Part shown: piece by piece, positions 26,393-34,552 of the stretch | How positions within the stretch are numbered: position 1 is the first letter of the stretch | Layout: each line of letters starts with the position of its first letter | Source: JACRCG01 sp964524835 | Lineage (GTDB): Bacteria > Desulfobacterota > Desulfuromonadia > Geobacterales > Pseudopelobacteraceae | Direction: 5' to 3' | DNA length: 64,000 nucleotides | Assembly (NCBI GenBank): GCA_964524835.1 | Contig: CAZGEG010000017.1 | Coordinates: forward strand, 40,633 to 104,632 | Translations under genes and position numbers: made by a program | Notes under the pieces: model-generated | What the model was told of the DNA's origin: nothing | Databases searched by the model: none | What the model saw: only the letters and a program-made list of their open reading frames with translations

Positions 26393-26443
26393 ATTGTATA
26401 CAGCTCCAGAGAGAAATTTTGCAACATTGTATACAGTATGCAA
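26393..26443. promoter_or_regulatory. paired GntR-type operators upstream of the FCD regulator
   Basis: The 11-base sequence ATTGTATACAG occurs twice, at 26393-26403 and 26426-26436, exactly 33 bases apart (about three helix turns). The second copy is framed by TTGCA (26419-26423) and TGCAA (26439-26443). The GTATAC centre is palindromic, as expected for FadR-type operators. Autoregulation is inferred. Confidence 0.6.
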
Positions 26444-26588
26444 AGTTTGTCAATTATTACACGCTTTATTTAGATGCATTTAGAATTTACCGGACAGTGA
26501 TCCGCGGCTGAAACAGGTGGTACTTACTATCCCGCGTTAAAGAAAGTAGCTTGTAATTTAGAGCCTCTGCAGGTAATCTGCTGCGACT

Positions 26589-27638
26589 ATGGATCCGGTA
26601 CGACACCTCAAAATTTCGTTTGTTGTACTCCTGCTGCTGATATCGGGGGGGACGATCGGCTATATGTCCATCGAAGGGTGGCGACTGCTCGATGCCGCTT
26701 ATATGACGGTTATTACCTTGGGAACAGTCGGTTTCAGGGAGGTCCATGAACTCTCCGATCCCGGCAAGTTGTTTACCATGGGATTAATAGTTATTGGCGT
26801 CAGCGTGTTGGGCTATATCGTCGGAAGTCTGGCCCAGATCATGTTCGAAGGACAGATTCAACGGATCATGGGGAGGAAAAAGGTGGAAAAACAGATTGAT
26901 GCTCTGTCGGGGCATTACTTGATTTGCGGCTTTGGCCGGATTGGCTCGCTGATTTGCAAAGAGTTCAAGGCAAACGGGCTCAAATTTGTCATCATTGAAA
27001 AAAGCGCAGAAGCCACCGAGCGTCTGGAGGAAGACGGCTACCTCTACATGAAGGGGGATGCCACTCTCGACGAAACCCTTCTGAAGGCCGGGATCAACAG
27101 GGCCAAAGGACTGATATCCGTAGTTACCTCCGATACGGAAAACGTGTATATCACCCTGACCGCACGAGGTCTCAATCCGGATCTTTACATCATGTCCCGT
27201 TCCGGTGAGGAAGGTTCCGACATCAAGCTGAAACGTGCCGGCGCCAACAAGGTGGTGTCACCCTATACGATCGGCGGAAACCGCATGGCGCAGTCGATAT
27301 TACGTCCGAACGTGGTTGATTTCATTGAAATTGCAACCGGCCATGAACACCTTGAACTGCAGATGGAGGAAATCGGCATCCCGGCCCACTCGGCTTTCGT
27401 CGGTGAAACGCTCGTCACATCCGGATTCCGCAAGGAGATCGGCGTCATTATTGTCGGCATTAAAAAGGGTCACGGAAAAATGGTCTTTAACCCGCATTCG
27501 CAAACCAGAATCGAAGAGCACGATACGCTGATCGTGCTCGGGGACCCGTCCTCTATTCACAAGCTCGAGGATCTGGTCGCCCGGACAGCCTCCGATGAAA
27601 TCATTAAAAAGCACAGGAAAGAACATCATGAAAAATAG
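26589..27638 (+). CDS. K+ channel-like protein with TrkA-N and TrkA-C domains
   Basis: A 349-residue protein: two membrane segments (about 9-29 and 62-85) flank a pore loop with filter-like TLGTVGFREV at 43-52, then an RCK/TrkA-N NAD-binding domain (ICGFGRIGS at 112-120) and a TrkA-C domain (about 265-340). This is the MthK/GsuK-like layout of a ligand-gated K+ channel. The filter reads TVGFR where classic channels have TVGYG, so the second glycine is replaced by arginine. The gene overlaps the next start by 11 bases. Confidence 0.88.
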   Translation: MDPVRHLKISFVVLLLLISGGTIGYMSIEGWRLLDAAYMTVITLGTVGFREVHELSDPGKLFTMGLIVIGVSVLGYIVGSLAQIMFEGQIQRIMGRKKVEKQIDALSGHYLICGFGRIGSLICKEFKANGLKFVIIEKSAEATERLEEDGYLYMKGDATLDETLLKAGINRAKGLISVVTSDTENVYITLTARGLNPDLYIMSRSGEEGSDIKLKRAGANKVVSPYTIGGNRMAQSILRPNVVDFIEIATGHEHLELQMEEIGIPAHSAFVGETLVTSGFRKEIGVIIVGIKKGHGKMVFNPHSQTRIEEHDTLIVLGDPSSIHKLEDLVARTASDEIIKKHRKEHHEK

Positions 27639-28401
27639 CATTCATGCCCATGTTCCGTACGGCCGTCTGACCGAACATCTGGAATATGCCATCGCGAACC
27701 GTATCAATCCGGAAGTGTTTTTCCCTGCTGAAGCGCTGGATGGCCTGGTCTGGGAAGAGCTCTCTTCAGTGGCGAGTGCGCTTCATGAGGCCGGTCTGAA
27801 AACAACAATCCATGCACCTTTTCTCGATCTCAACCCGGGAGCGGTTGATCCAAGCATCCGTGCCGCAAGCCGCAATCGTATCCAGCAGGTCATGAAAGCC
27901 GCCGAACTGCTCCGCCCGCGGGTCATTGTCGTCCACCCCGGATATGATGACCTCCATTACGGGGACAATCGCCTGGTCTGGCTGAAAAACAGCATCGATT
28001 TCTGGCAGGAATTTGTTCCCCCGGCCCGCGAACTTGGAACGATACTGGCCGTAGAGAACATCTTCGAGAAGGAGCCATCCACTATCAAGGCGCTGCTCGA
28101 TGCAATTGATGACCCCTGTTTCCGTCACTGTTTCGATGTGGGGCACTGGAACATGTTCACAACCGTGTCAATCGAGGAGTGGTTCAGCGAGCTCGGCGAT
28201 TATGTTGTGGAGAGCCACATCCATGACAATCATGGTCAGTGCGACGAGCACCTGCCGGTGGGTGAAGGTGTCATAGATTTTGAGCAGTTTTTTCCGCTCC
28301 TGGCCCGATACGCACCTGCTGCTGTCTGGACGATCGAAGCGCACAGCACCGAACATCTGCAGCGGGCATTGAAAAATATTCTGAACTTTATCCCGCATTG
28401 A
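27628..28401 (+). CDS. TIM-barrel sugar phosphate isomerase/epimerase-like protein
   Basis: A 257-residue protein of the AP-endonuclease family 2 / xylose-isomerase-like TIM barrels. Metal-ligand type motifs are visible: TIHAPFLDLNPG, VVHPGYDDLHYG, LAVENIFEKEP, HCFDVGHWNMF, ESHIHDNHG and WTIEAH. Substrate unknown. ATG 27628 has AGGAAAG upstream and lies inside the last codons of the channel gene, so the two are coupled, though a functional link is not obvious. Confidence 0.82.
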   Translation: MKNSIHAHVPYGRLTEHLEYAIANRINPEVFFPAEALDGLVWEELSSVASALHEAGLKTTIHAPFLDLNPGAVDPSIRAASRNRIQQVMKAAELLRPRVIVVHPGYDDLHYGDNRLVWLKNSIDFWQEFVPPARELGTILAVENIFEKEPSTIKALLDAIDDPCFRHCFDVGHWNMFTTVSIEEWFSELGDYVVESHIHDNHGQCDEHLPVGEGVIDFEQFFPLLARYAPAAVWTIEAHSTEHLQRALKNILNFIPH

Positions 28402-28531
28402 ATGGTGATGAAGATACCGTTATAACTGTTTGATGCCGCAAGTTTTTCAGATGGTTTTTCGTTCATTCTATGCTACAACGACTTCAGCCAGGCACTCAGG
28501 ATATCCCGAGACCCTCAACGTACAGGATCAC

Positions 28532-29254
28532 ATGGACTTTACCTCCCTATACAGCACCCGAATTCAGACGACCTTCGATGATGATCAGGCCGAAATTCTC
28601 AGGACGTTTCTTGAAAAACGTACTGCCAAGGGTGGACAGGATGTTAAACTGACCAATTATTACCGGGGGCTGCCGATTACGTATCCCGCTACGATTCTCG
28701 GCGTTGAACGGGGTATCATCGATCTTGATGTCAATCAGCAGCAGGCGATTGCAATGGCCAGCGATCATTATACGCTGATTCGCAGCCCACTTTTTCCCCA
28801 ACCCATTGTTGCTCATGTTCAATATGTCAACGTCAAAAAACATGTGGCATCCCTCACTAAATTCTGCTTTGTCGAGGTGCTGGCTGAAAAGCGCGCCGCG
28901 GTCCGGCTGAATCTGGACCCGCCTGTGCGTGCCACAATTCGGTATGAGGAGCTGGAAATTACCGGAGGGTTGGTGGATATATCGACACAGGGAATCGCAA
29001 TTTCAGTCGATGATTATGCCGAGCTGGAAACCGGTGCGGAGATGTCGGTAAAATTCATGCTGCCGGATCCGGTGCTGATGAAGCAGACCCTGATCAAAGT
29101 GCCGGCAACGCTTGTAGATATTGCCGGGAGCGCTTCGCCGTACCGTTATAGGTTCAGGATCTCGCCGGAAAAACACCAGGAACAGCTGATATCCCGCTAC
29201 AGCTTTCAGCGCCAGGTGGAAATTATCCGGAGTCTGAAAGAGTTGGCGGACTGA
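28532..29254 (+). CDS. PilZ-domain protein
   Basis: A 240-residue cytoplasmic protein. The N-terminal half resembles the YcgR-like flagellar brake domain; the C-terminal half is a PilZ domain with the c-di-GMP signature in KRAAVRLNLDP (RxxxR) and VDISTQGIAISV (DxSxxG). It probably changes motility or secretion when c-di-GMP rises. ATG 28532 with AGGAT upstream is preferred to ATGs further up, which are outside the conserved region. Confidence 0.85.
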   Translation: MDFTSLYSTRIQTTFDDDQAEILRTFLEKRTAKGGQDVKLTNYYRGLPITYPATILGVERGIIDLDVNQQQAIAMASDHYTLIRSPLFPQPIVAHVQYVNVKKHVASLTKFCFVEVLAEKRAAVRLNLDPPVRATIRYEELEITGGLVDISTQGIAISVDDYAELETGAEMSVKFMLPDPVLMKQTLIKVPATLVDIAGSASPYRYRFRISPEKHQEQLISRYSFQRQVEIIRSLKELAD

Positions 29255-29360
29255 TTCTTTCTCTCCTGCACCCTTATCCCGTCTCGATAATCGGAACAAG
29301 TGCACCACCGAAGCGATACTTGCACCCGAAATAGCGAAGACGTTTTCTTCACACGTGCTA

Positions 29361-29396
29361 AAAAGGCCTCCCTGTCGAATCGGGAGGCCTTTCTTA
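29361..29396. terminator. bidirectional terminator
   Basis: An 11-bp stem AAAGGCCTCCC (29362-29372) with GGGAGGCCTTT (29382-29392) and a 9-base loop, between the convergent PilZ and M23 peptidase genes. A-rich and T-rich flanks suit both strands. Confidence 0.8.
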
Positions 29397-30215
29397 TTGA
29401 ACGGTATGTCCCGCTTGTGGCTCAGGTGCGCTTCGTGCTCTCTGCAGTTCGCGGTAGACAGGCAGCGGAACCGGCTGTCCGTGTTCAAGGCGCAGCACAC
29501 TGAAATGCAGATGTGTCGGCGACCGCCGTTTTGCGGCGTTCAGGCCGCTGCGACCGACGGCTGCCAGCGAATCCCCCGGCTTGACAATTGAACCAACATC
29601 GACAATCAGATCCTCGTTATGGGCGTAGTAGACCAGCAGGTCGTTGCCCGGGTCATAGACCCAGAGGTAATTCCCTCCCCTCAGTCCGCTTCCCAGCTTC
29701 CACCCCTTGTCGAGTGCCACGACTACCCCCCCGGTCATGGAGAGTACCGAGACCGCCGCACCGGTCCGGTCATCGCGGCTGTCCTGATTCCGGTCACGGA
29801 TGAAAATGTCGTAGGCCGGGTGGCCGCCGTGGCGGTTGCCGCTAAAGAAGTCGTAGCCGGTCGGGACAAAACCGTGGTTTTTCCCTCGGTCAATTGCTCC
29901 GGCATCGTAGCCTGCCAGAGGAAAAACCCACTGTTCCGGTGGATAGTTCCTGCCGCCGCGACGGTAATATTCCGCTCGAATATCGGCCATCCTGGCGGCA
30001 AGCTCGCTGGTGGCAGCGGTTTTAGCAATCCGTCCGTCACGGATCAGGCTGTTCAATTCATTGAAAGCTGAACAGGGCGGGCGTGCGGATGGTGAGACAG
30101 AGGTGGCGACAGTCTCCGGAGTTGACTGCAGCTCACTCAGAACAGGTTTAGCAGCGCCCAGAGGTGTTGTTGCAGCCAACAAAATGCAGAGCAGTGCGAG
30201 CAGAGTCAGTTTCAT
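29394..30215 (-). CDS. secreted M23-family (LytM) peptidase
   Basis: A 273-residue periplasmic protein with a signal peptide (LLALLCILLAATTPLG, cut near residue 21) and a LytM zinc endopeptidase domain. Metal ligands are HGGHPAYDIFI (HxxxD) and THLHFSVLR (HxH), with a GGVVVALDKGW beta core. It is expected to cut peptidoglycan stems or act as a cell-separation factor. It is a single-gene unit ending at the shared terminator. Confidence 0.9.
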   Translation of the reverse strand: MKLTLLALLCILLAATTPLGAAKPVLSELQSTPETVATSVSPSARPPCSAFNELNSLIRDGRIAKTAATSELAARMADIRAEYYRRGGRNYPPEQWVFPLAGYDAGAIDRGKNHGFVPTGYDFFSGNRHGGHPAYDIFIRDRNQDSRDDRTGAAVSVLSMTGGVVVALDKGWKLGSGLRGGNYLWVYDPGNDLLVYYAHNEDLIVDVGSIVKPGDSLAAVGRSGLNAAKRRSPTHLHFSVLRLEHGQPVPLPVYRELQRARSAPEPQAGHTVQ

Positions 30216-30306
30216 GGTATTCCTGGCCAGTTGTGGAAAGGGACGTTCAAAAGCAGATGGGTAATTGCTGAAATGTAAAATATCCGCTGACAGCTGTTTC
30301 AGATGC

Positions 30307-31389
30307 CTATAGCACTACCGTACCGTCGTATCCGCACAGCAGCGGGTGGACCCGGATGCCGGGAACATGAAGGGCAGCGGCCTTAACAGCACGACATGCC
30401 ACAAGCTCCATCAGGTTCCGGTCAAAACCGGTCGCAACGGCTATTTCACGGGCGGTATTGGCCCCCGAAATAAGCGCCAGATATTCCGGCGGCACCTTTG
30501 CTGCTTCCGCCCAACCCCGGAGTACGGCAAGATCAAGATCGGAAGCCGCCGCGTGGGTGTTTTCATGGCCGCAGGCAATCTTGAGCATCTTGGCGAACTG
30601 GCAGGCGATAATCGGCTGCAGGAAGCCGCGAGTTGCACAGGCCCTCAGGGCATACGCCACATGATCGCCCATCATGATGCAGGCTTCTTCGGGGAGAGGC
30701 GAGAGATGTTTTTGCGCCGCCATCTCGCTGCTCCGCCCGGTGGAAAGGACAACGGTCTCGCAACCGCACGCCCTGGCTACATCCAGTGAGGCATCGATGG
30801 TGTCGGTCCAGGCTTTGGCCGAAATGGGGCGCACAATGCCGGTAGTTCCGAGGATCGAAAGCCCGCCGATGATTCCCAGGCGGGCGTTGAGGGTCTTCCT
30901 GGCGCGCTCGGCCCCGTCGGGGATGGAAATAATAATTTTGAATTCTGAATTCTGAATTTTGAATTCAGACAGAACTCCGCCGACTGACTGTTCAATCATC
31001 CGGAGCGGCACAGGATTGATGGCCCATTCGCCCGGCGGGATTGCCAGCCCCGGCTTGGTAATTCTGCCGATGCCGGTTCCCCCCTCGATAAGAACGGAGC
31101 TTCCTCCTTTGACAAAGGGAGGGAGGGGGGGATTTAGCCTCACGAGTGCATGCACTTCCGCCCCGTTGGTTATATCCGGATCGTCACCGGCATCCTTTAC
31201 CACGAAACAACCCGCCTCGTTTGCCGAGAACGACTGGCCTTGAAGTGGAAAGGCGGCGCAGACACCGGCAGGAAGATCAATGCTGACCTCGGAAACGATG
31301 GCCTGATTCACCAGCATCAGTGCAGCGCCTTTGGCGGCAGCGGCTGCGCATGCGCCGGTTGTGTAGCCTGAGCGCAGTTCTTTTCTCAC
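30307..31389 (-). CDS. cbiD: cobalt-precorrin-5B C1-methyltransferase CbiD with repeat-derived insertions
   Basis: CbiD methylates C1 of cobalt-precorrin-5B in anaerobic cobalamin synthesis. The 360-residue protein has RSGYTTGACAAAAAKGAA at the N-terminus, GGTGIGRITKPGL, LGIIGGLSILGTTGIV, and the typical C-terminal block. Two segments look foreign to the family: NPPLPPFVKGGS before SVLIEGG, and SEFKIQNSEFKI before IISIPDG. Both are encoded by repeat sequence (see the repeats at 31102 and 30934) and keep the frame. It overlaps cbiC by four bases. Confidence 0.92.
   Translation of the reverse strand: MRKELRSGYTTGACAAAAAKGAALMLVNQAIVSEVSIDLPAGVCAAFPLQGQSFSANEAGCFVVKDAGDDPDITNGAEVHALVRLNPPLPPFVKGGSSVLIEGGTGIGRITKPGLAIPPGEWAINPVPLRMIEQSVGGVLSEFKIQNSEFKIIISIPDGAERARKTLNARLGIIGGLSILGTTGIVRPISAKAWTDTIDASLDVARACGCETVVLSTGRSSEMAAQKHLSPLPEEACIMMGDHVAYALRACATRGFLQPIIACQFAKMLKIACGHENTHAAASDLDLAVLRGWAEAAKVPPEYLALISGANTAREIAVATGFDRNLMELVACRAVKAAALHVPGIRVHPLLCGYDGTVVL
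30934..30968. repeat. in-frame heptad repeat inside cbiD
   Basis: Five 7-base units in register: AATTTTG, AATTCTG, AATTCTG, AATTTTG, AATTCAG. It is the single-arm form of the AATTCTG-type element seen at the end of flxB. On the minus strand it codes SEFKIQNSEFKI in the middle of CbiD. Three units equal seven codons, so unit gain or loss in threes would be tolerated. Confidence 0.85.
31102..31131. repeat. palindromic repeat inside cbiD (CCTTTGTCAAAGG type)
   Basis: The sequence holds an inverted repeat with CCTTTG (31106-31111) and CAAAGG (31113-31118) plus pyrimidine/purine flanks. On the coding strand it gives PPLPPFVKGG. This resembles a dispersed palindromic repeat seen in many bacterial genomes; here it is in frame within a biosynthetic enzyme. 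Confidence 0.7.
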
Positions 31390-32033
31390 TGCCGGGAAGC
31401 GGCCAGGATGGCCAGCGCATTCACCACCGCGGCAGCCACATTGGAGCCGCCCTTGCGCCCGATGTTGGTTATGAACGGGATGTTGTGTGTGCCGGATGCC
31501 AGGGCATTCTTGCTCTCCTCCGCCCCCACAAAGCCGACCGGCAGGCCTATGATAAGGGCCGGATCAGCTGCTCCTGCTTCAACAAGTCGGAGCAGTTCGA
31601 ACAGCGCTGTCGGAGCGTTGCCAATCACAAAGATGCGATTGGCCGGTTCGGCAACAGCTTTGCGCATGGCGGCGATGGAACGGGTGACACCTTCCAGCTT
31701 GGCCAGCCCGGCCACGTCCTGATCAGCGACATGACAGGATACCGGACACCCCCATGGGGTAAGACGGGGCTTGCTGATTCCGGAAAGGGCCATGTTCGTG
31801 TCGGTAATGATGCCGGCGCCTCCCTTGAGAGCGGCGACCGCATTTTCAATGACGTCGTCAGAAAATACCATTGACCGGGAATATTCAAAATCCGCGCTGG
31901 TGTGTATTGCACGGCGCACAATCGACCATTCCGCACCGGGCCAGCCGTGATCTCCCGCTTCGGCGTCGATGATGCGAAATGATTCGGTTTCGATTTCTTC
32001 AGGTTTCATGCCGAGAGAATCCATCAGCGCCAC
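31386..32033 (-). CDS. cbiC: precorrin-8X methylmutase (cobalt-precorrin-8 methylmutase)
   Basis: Moves the C11 methyl to C12 to form hydrogenobyrinate or its cobalt form. 215 residues. The proton-transfer histidine is in RRAIHTSADFEY, and GVNP-type loop sequences are replaced by the family's DTNMALSGI and GLPVGFVGAEESK, then ITNIGRKGGSNVAAA. It overlaps cbiD by four bases and cbiX by ten, giving cbiX-cbiC-cbiD in one transcript. Confidence 0.94.
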   Translation of the reverse strand: MALMDSLGMKPEEIETESFRIIDAEAGDHGWPGAEWSIVRRAIHTSADFEYSRSMVFSDDVIENAVAALKGGAGIITDTNMALSGISKPRLTPWGCPVSCHVADQDVAGLAKLEGVTRSIAAMRKAVAEPANRIFVIGNAPTALFELLRLVEAGAADPALIIGLPVGFVGAEESKNALASGTHNIPFITNIGRKGGSNVAAAVVNALAILAASRQ

Positions 32034-32407
32034 CCCAGCCTTTCAAGTGACTCGCCAATCCGTTCGGTCTCGATCTCTGCGAGTTTGCGGTGCGCTCCCA
32101 GGTGTCCCCCCATCTCCATGATCAGTCCGGGATGGCGCTTTTTTGCTTCCGCGATCTCCTCCGGCAGATCATGCAGGACATGAGCACCCGGAAAGAGAAA
32201 ATAGGGCATCAGCAGGATGCGCCCGGCCCCCCTCGCGACGCAGGCGTCGATCCCCTGCTGGATGTTCGGGGCATGCATTTCCCGGAACGAAACCTCGACG
32301 ATCTCGAAACCGGTCATCTCTTTCACCATTGCTGCCACTTCGCGGGCGGCATTATTGGCCTCGGCAATGCGGCTGCCGTGTGCCATCATCAATACTGCTG
32401 TTTTCAT
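32024..32407 (-). CDS. cbiX: sirohydrochlorin cobaltochelatase, short form
   Basis: Inserts cobalt into sirohydrochlorin at the start of anaerobic cobalamin synthesis. 127 residues, the single-domain CbiX-S length that acts as a dimer. Metal-binding histidines are in MMAHGSRIAEANN and LFPGAHVLHDLP, and GGHLGAHRKL lies near the end. I found no cobalamin riboswitch in the 187 bases upstream on the minus strand, although that is where one would be expected. Confidence 0.93.
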   Translation of the reverse strand: MKTAVLMMAHGSRIAEANNAAREVAAMVKEMTGFEIVEVSFREMHAPNIQQGIDACVARGAGRILLMPYFLFPGAHVLHDLPEEIAEAKKRHPGLIMEMGGHLGAHRKLAEIETERIGESLERLGWR

Positions 32408-32594
32408 TGTTCTGCTCCGGGAATGTATTTAATAGTTGACGATACGGGTGATGCAGTCAGGGTATGGCCCCATGCCGTACCTGCGGTTCAGCTGCGAAAC
32501 TATGGCAAAGCTTTTTCGTTGGGACAGTTTCTTCATTCAGGATAAATGAATGCTTCAGGCCGCTCCATACCTGCAAGCATCGGCCATGCGGCAT

Positions 32595-34547
32595 TCAGTC
32601 CCTGTATGGAGTTTTGTAAATTGTTATTCCGGCACCGTTCGGTTTGTGACTGTCCGCCTGGATCTTCATCCCTCCCGTTTCGGCATCCAGTGTACGCAAC
32701 GGTTCCCACATGCCGCTGAGTGGCTCCCCGGCCGACGAGTCGCCCAGACGCTGCATCAGCGCTGTGATGAGCCTGTCGGACGGAGCTGCATCCCCTCCGG
32801 GAGCGGCTTTTCCATGCTCCCGCGGCGGGTGTCCTGACGGGTCCAGTCCTTTGATCGGCAGCCCGGGGTTCATTACCTTGTTAAAACGCTGGGCACGTCC
32901 TTCGAAGTTGATAAAGGTGCCATCCTGCTCCACCCAGGCCGTGGCCGGCAGGACTACTTCGGCCCGTGCTAGCAGTCCGGTCTGTTGCCAATCGGAAGCG
33001 CCGATGACGGTTATTCCTTCCAGGAGACTGGCGGGGAGGTCTGCTTCGAACGAAACGATTCCCGTTACAAGTTCCTTGGAAATCGACTTCGAGAGGGAGA
33101 CGGCGCCGTGCTCCTTTGCCAGTAGCGCGCAACCGAAAGAGTTCGGACCGCCCAGAATGACGGCCAGTTTAACCGGGGCGGTTTCAGCCGTACCTAAGCC
33201 ATACTGCCCGCTGTGGAGGTTCCCGCAGATAACCACCGGTCTCTCGCCTTTGACGAGAGGCGCGTCGGCCAGCGAATGTACCGCTTGATACTCGAACAGC
33301 TGCCGGCCGGCAGCGACCGGGCGATCACCCTCCACCAGGTAGACTTTAGCTCCATTTCGCCAGGCCTGGCGCACGGCCAGGGCCATCATGGGCGCCTGTT
33401 CCAGCAGGTCGCCTGCTGCTATGGCCACCAGGTCGGCTCGACGTATGTCATCCAATGAAGCGCTGTTTTCCGCCGTCAGCAGCGAAACAGCCTGCGGAGA
33501 AAACCCCGGGCGAAGCTCGTCGTCGAAGTAGCTGAGAGTTCCTGCACCGAGCAGCTCCTTCAACCGGGCGGCCATGATATTTCCTTCCAGCGACATTCGC
33601 GGCGAGCCGACTATGGCCAGTGAGTCGGGACCGTTCAGGAACATGAACTCCTTGATCCGCTCCACCAGGGCATCCAGCGCCTCGTCCAGAACGACCGGGT
33701 TTCCGTCCACCACCGCCTGGCGCGGCCTGTCCGGCGCGTTGACGGCAGCATTCGAAAAACGCCCCCGGTCGCAGATGAACCAGCCGTTGACGGCATCGTT
33801 GCGCCGTGCCGTGGTTTTGAGCAGTTCGCGGTAGCGCGCCATCGGGACCGTGTTGCACCCCAGCGAGCAGCCGGGGCAGACTGACGGAGCCATGTCATAA
33901 TCCCAGTAGCGGGCCCGGAAGCGGGCGGTTTTGTCGGTGAAAACGCCGGTTGGACAGATATCCGCCAGATTGCCGGAGAAGGGCGATTGAAGCGGGCCGT
34001 CCTGCCGGCGGCCGAAATAGACGGTGCCGGAACTTCCCATGACGCCGAAATCGGTGCCGCCGGCGTACTCCTGGTAGAAGCGGGCACAGCGGTAGCACTG
34101 GATGCAGCGGTTCATCTCATGCTCGATATAATCGCCGAGAAACTGATTTCTGTGGGTGCGTTTCGGGCCGTCGTAGCGACGGATGCCGTGTCCGCCTGCA
34201 ATCGTGAAGTCCTGGAGCTGGCACTCCCCCCCTTCGTCGCAGACAGGGCAGTCGTGGGGGTGGTTGATCATCAGCCATTCGATCACGGCGCGGCGCATGT
34301 CGACGGCTTTTCCGTCGGTAGTCGAAACAACCATGCCGTCCTGGGCCGGAAGCATGCAGGACATCTGGATCCCCTTGACCGGCCCCTCGAGCATCATGAC
34401 GGCGCAGGCCCTGCAGGCTCCGGCTTTGCCGAGGGCGGGGTGCCAGCAGAAATGCGGGATGGTTATCCCGATGCTGCGGGCGGCCTCCAGCACGTTTGTC
34501 CCCTCGGGCACGTCAAGGGCTATGGTATCGATGATCAGTTTCGGCAT
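32595..34547 (-). CDS. nuoG: NuoG-like subunit (NADH dehydrogenase iron-sulfur/molybdopterin-like)
   Basis: A 650-residue protein: an N-terminal [2Fe-2S] domain (HFCWHPALGKAGACRACAV), the His-Cys [4Fe-4S] motif (INHPHDCPVCDEGGECQLQD), a [4Fe-4S] pair (MNRCIQCYRCARFYQE), a further Cys site (CPGCSLGC) and a molybdopterin-oxidoreductase-like domain without obvious cofactor ligands. It is the last gene of nuoE-cytochrome-nuoF-hydrolase-nuoG. The rest of complex I is not nearby, so it may serve a stand-alone NADH-oxidising unit. Confidence 0.88.
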   Translation of the reverse strand: MPKLIIDTIALDVPEGTNVLEAARSIGITIPHFCWHPALGKAGACRACAVMMLEGPVKGIQMSCMLPAQDGMVVSTTDGKAVDMRRAVIEWLMINHPHDCPVCDEGGECQLQDFTIAGGHGIRRYDGPKRTHRNQFLGDYIEHEMNRCIQCYRCARFYQEYAGGTDFGVMGSSGTVYFGRRQDGPLQSPFSGNLADICPTGVFTDKTARFRARYWDYDMAPSVCPGCSLGCNTVPMARYRELLKTTARRNDAVNGWFICDRGRFSNAAVNAPDRPRQAVVDGNPVVLDEALDALVERIKEFMFLNGPDSLAIVGSPRMSLEGNIMAARLKELLGAGTLSYFDDELRPGFSPQAVSLLTAENSASLDDIRRADLVAIAAGDLLEQAPMMALAVRQAWRNGAKVYLVEGDRPVAAGRQLFEYQAVHSLADAPLVKGERPVVICGNLHSGQYGLGTAETAPVKLAVILGGPNSFGCALLAKEHGAVSLSKSISKELVTGIVSFEADLPASLLEGITVIGASDWQQTGLLARAEVVLPATAWVEQDGTFINFEGRAQRFNKVMNPGLPIKGLDPSGHPPREHGKAAPGGDAAPSDRLITALMQRLGDSSAGEPLSGMWEPLRTLDAETGGMKIQADSHKPNGAGITIYKTPYRD

Positions 34548-34552
34548 GGCGG

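Noticed and set aside
25504..26511. Plus-strand frame over ispD and the GntR gene
   Set aside because: It crosses two clearly real minus-strand genes and their spacer, with no family similarity.
32408..32594. Cobalamin riboswitch upstream of cbiX
   Set aside because: I looked for the B12-box and the GCCACTG-type core on the minus strand and saw neither, though a diverged form cannot be ruled out without a covariance search.
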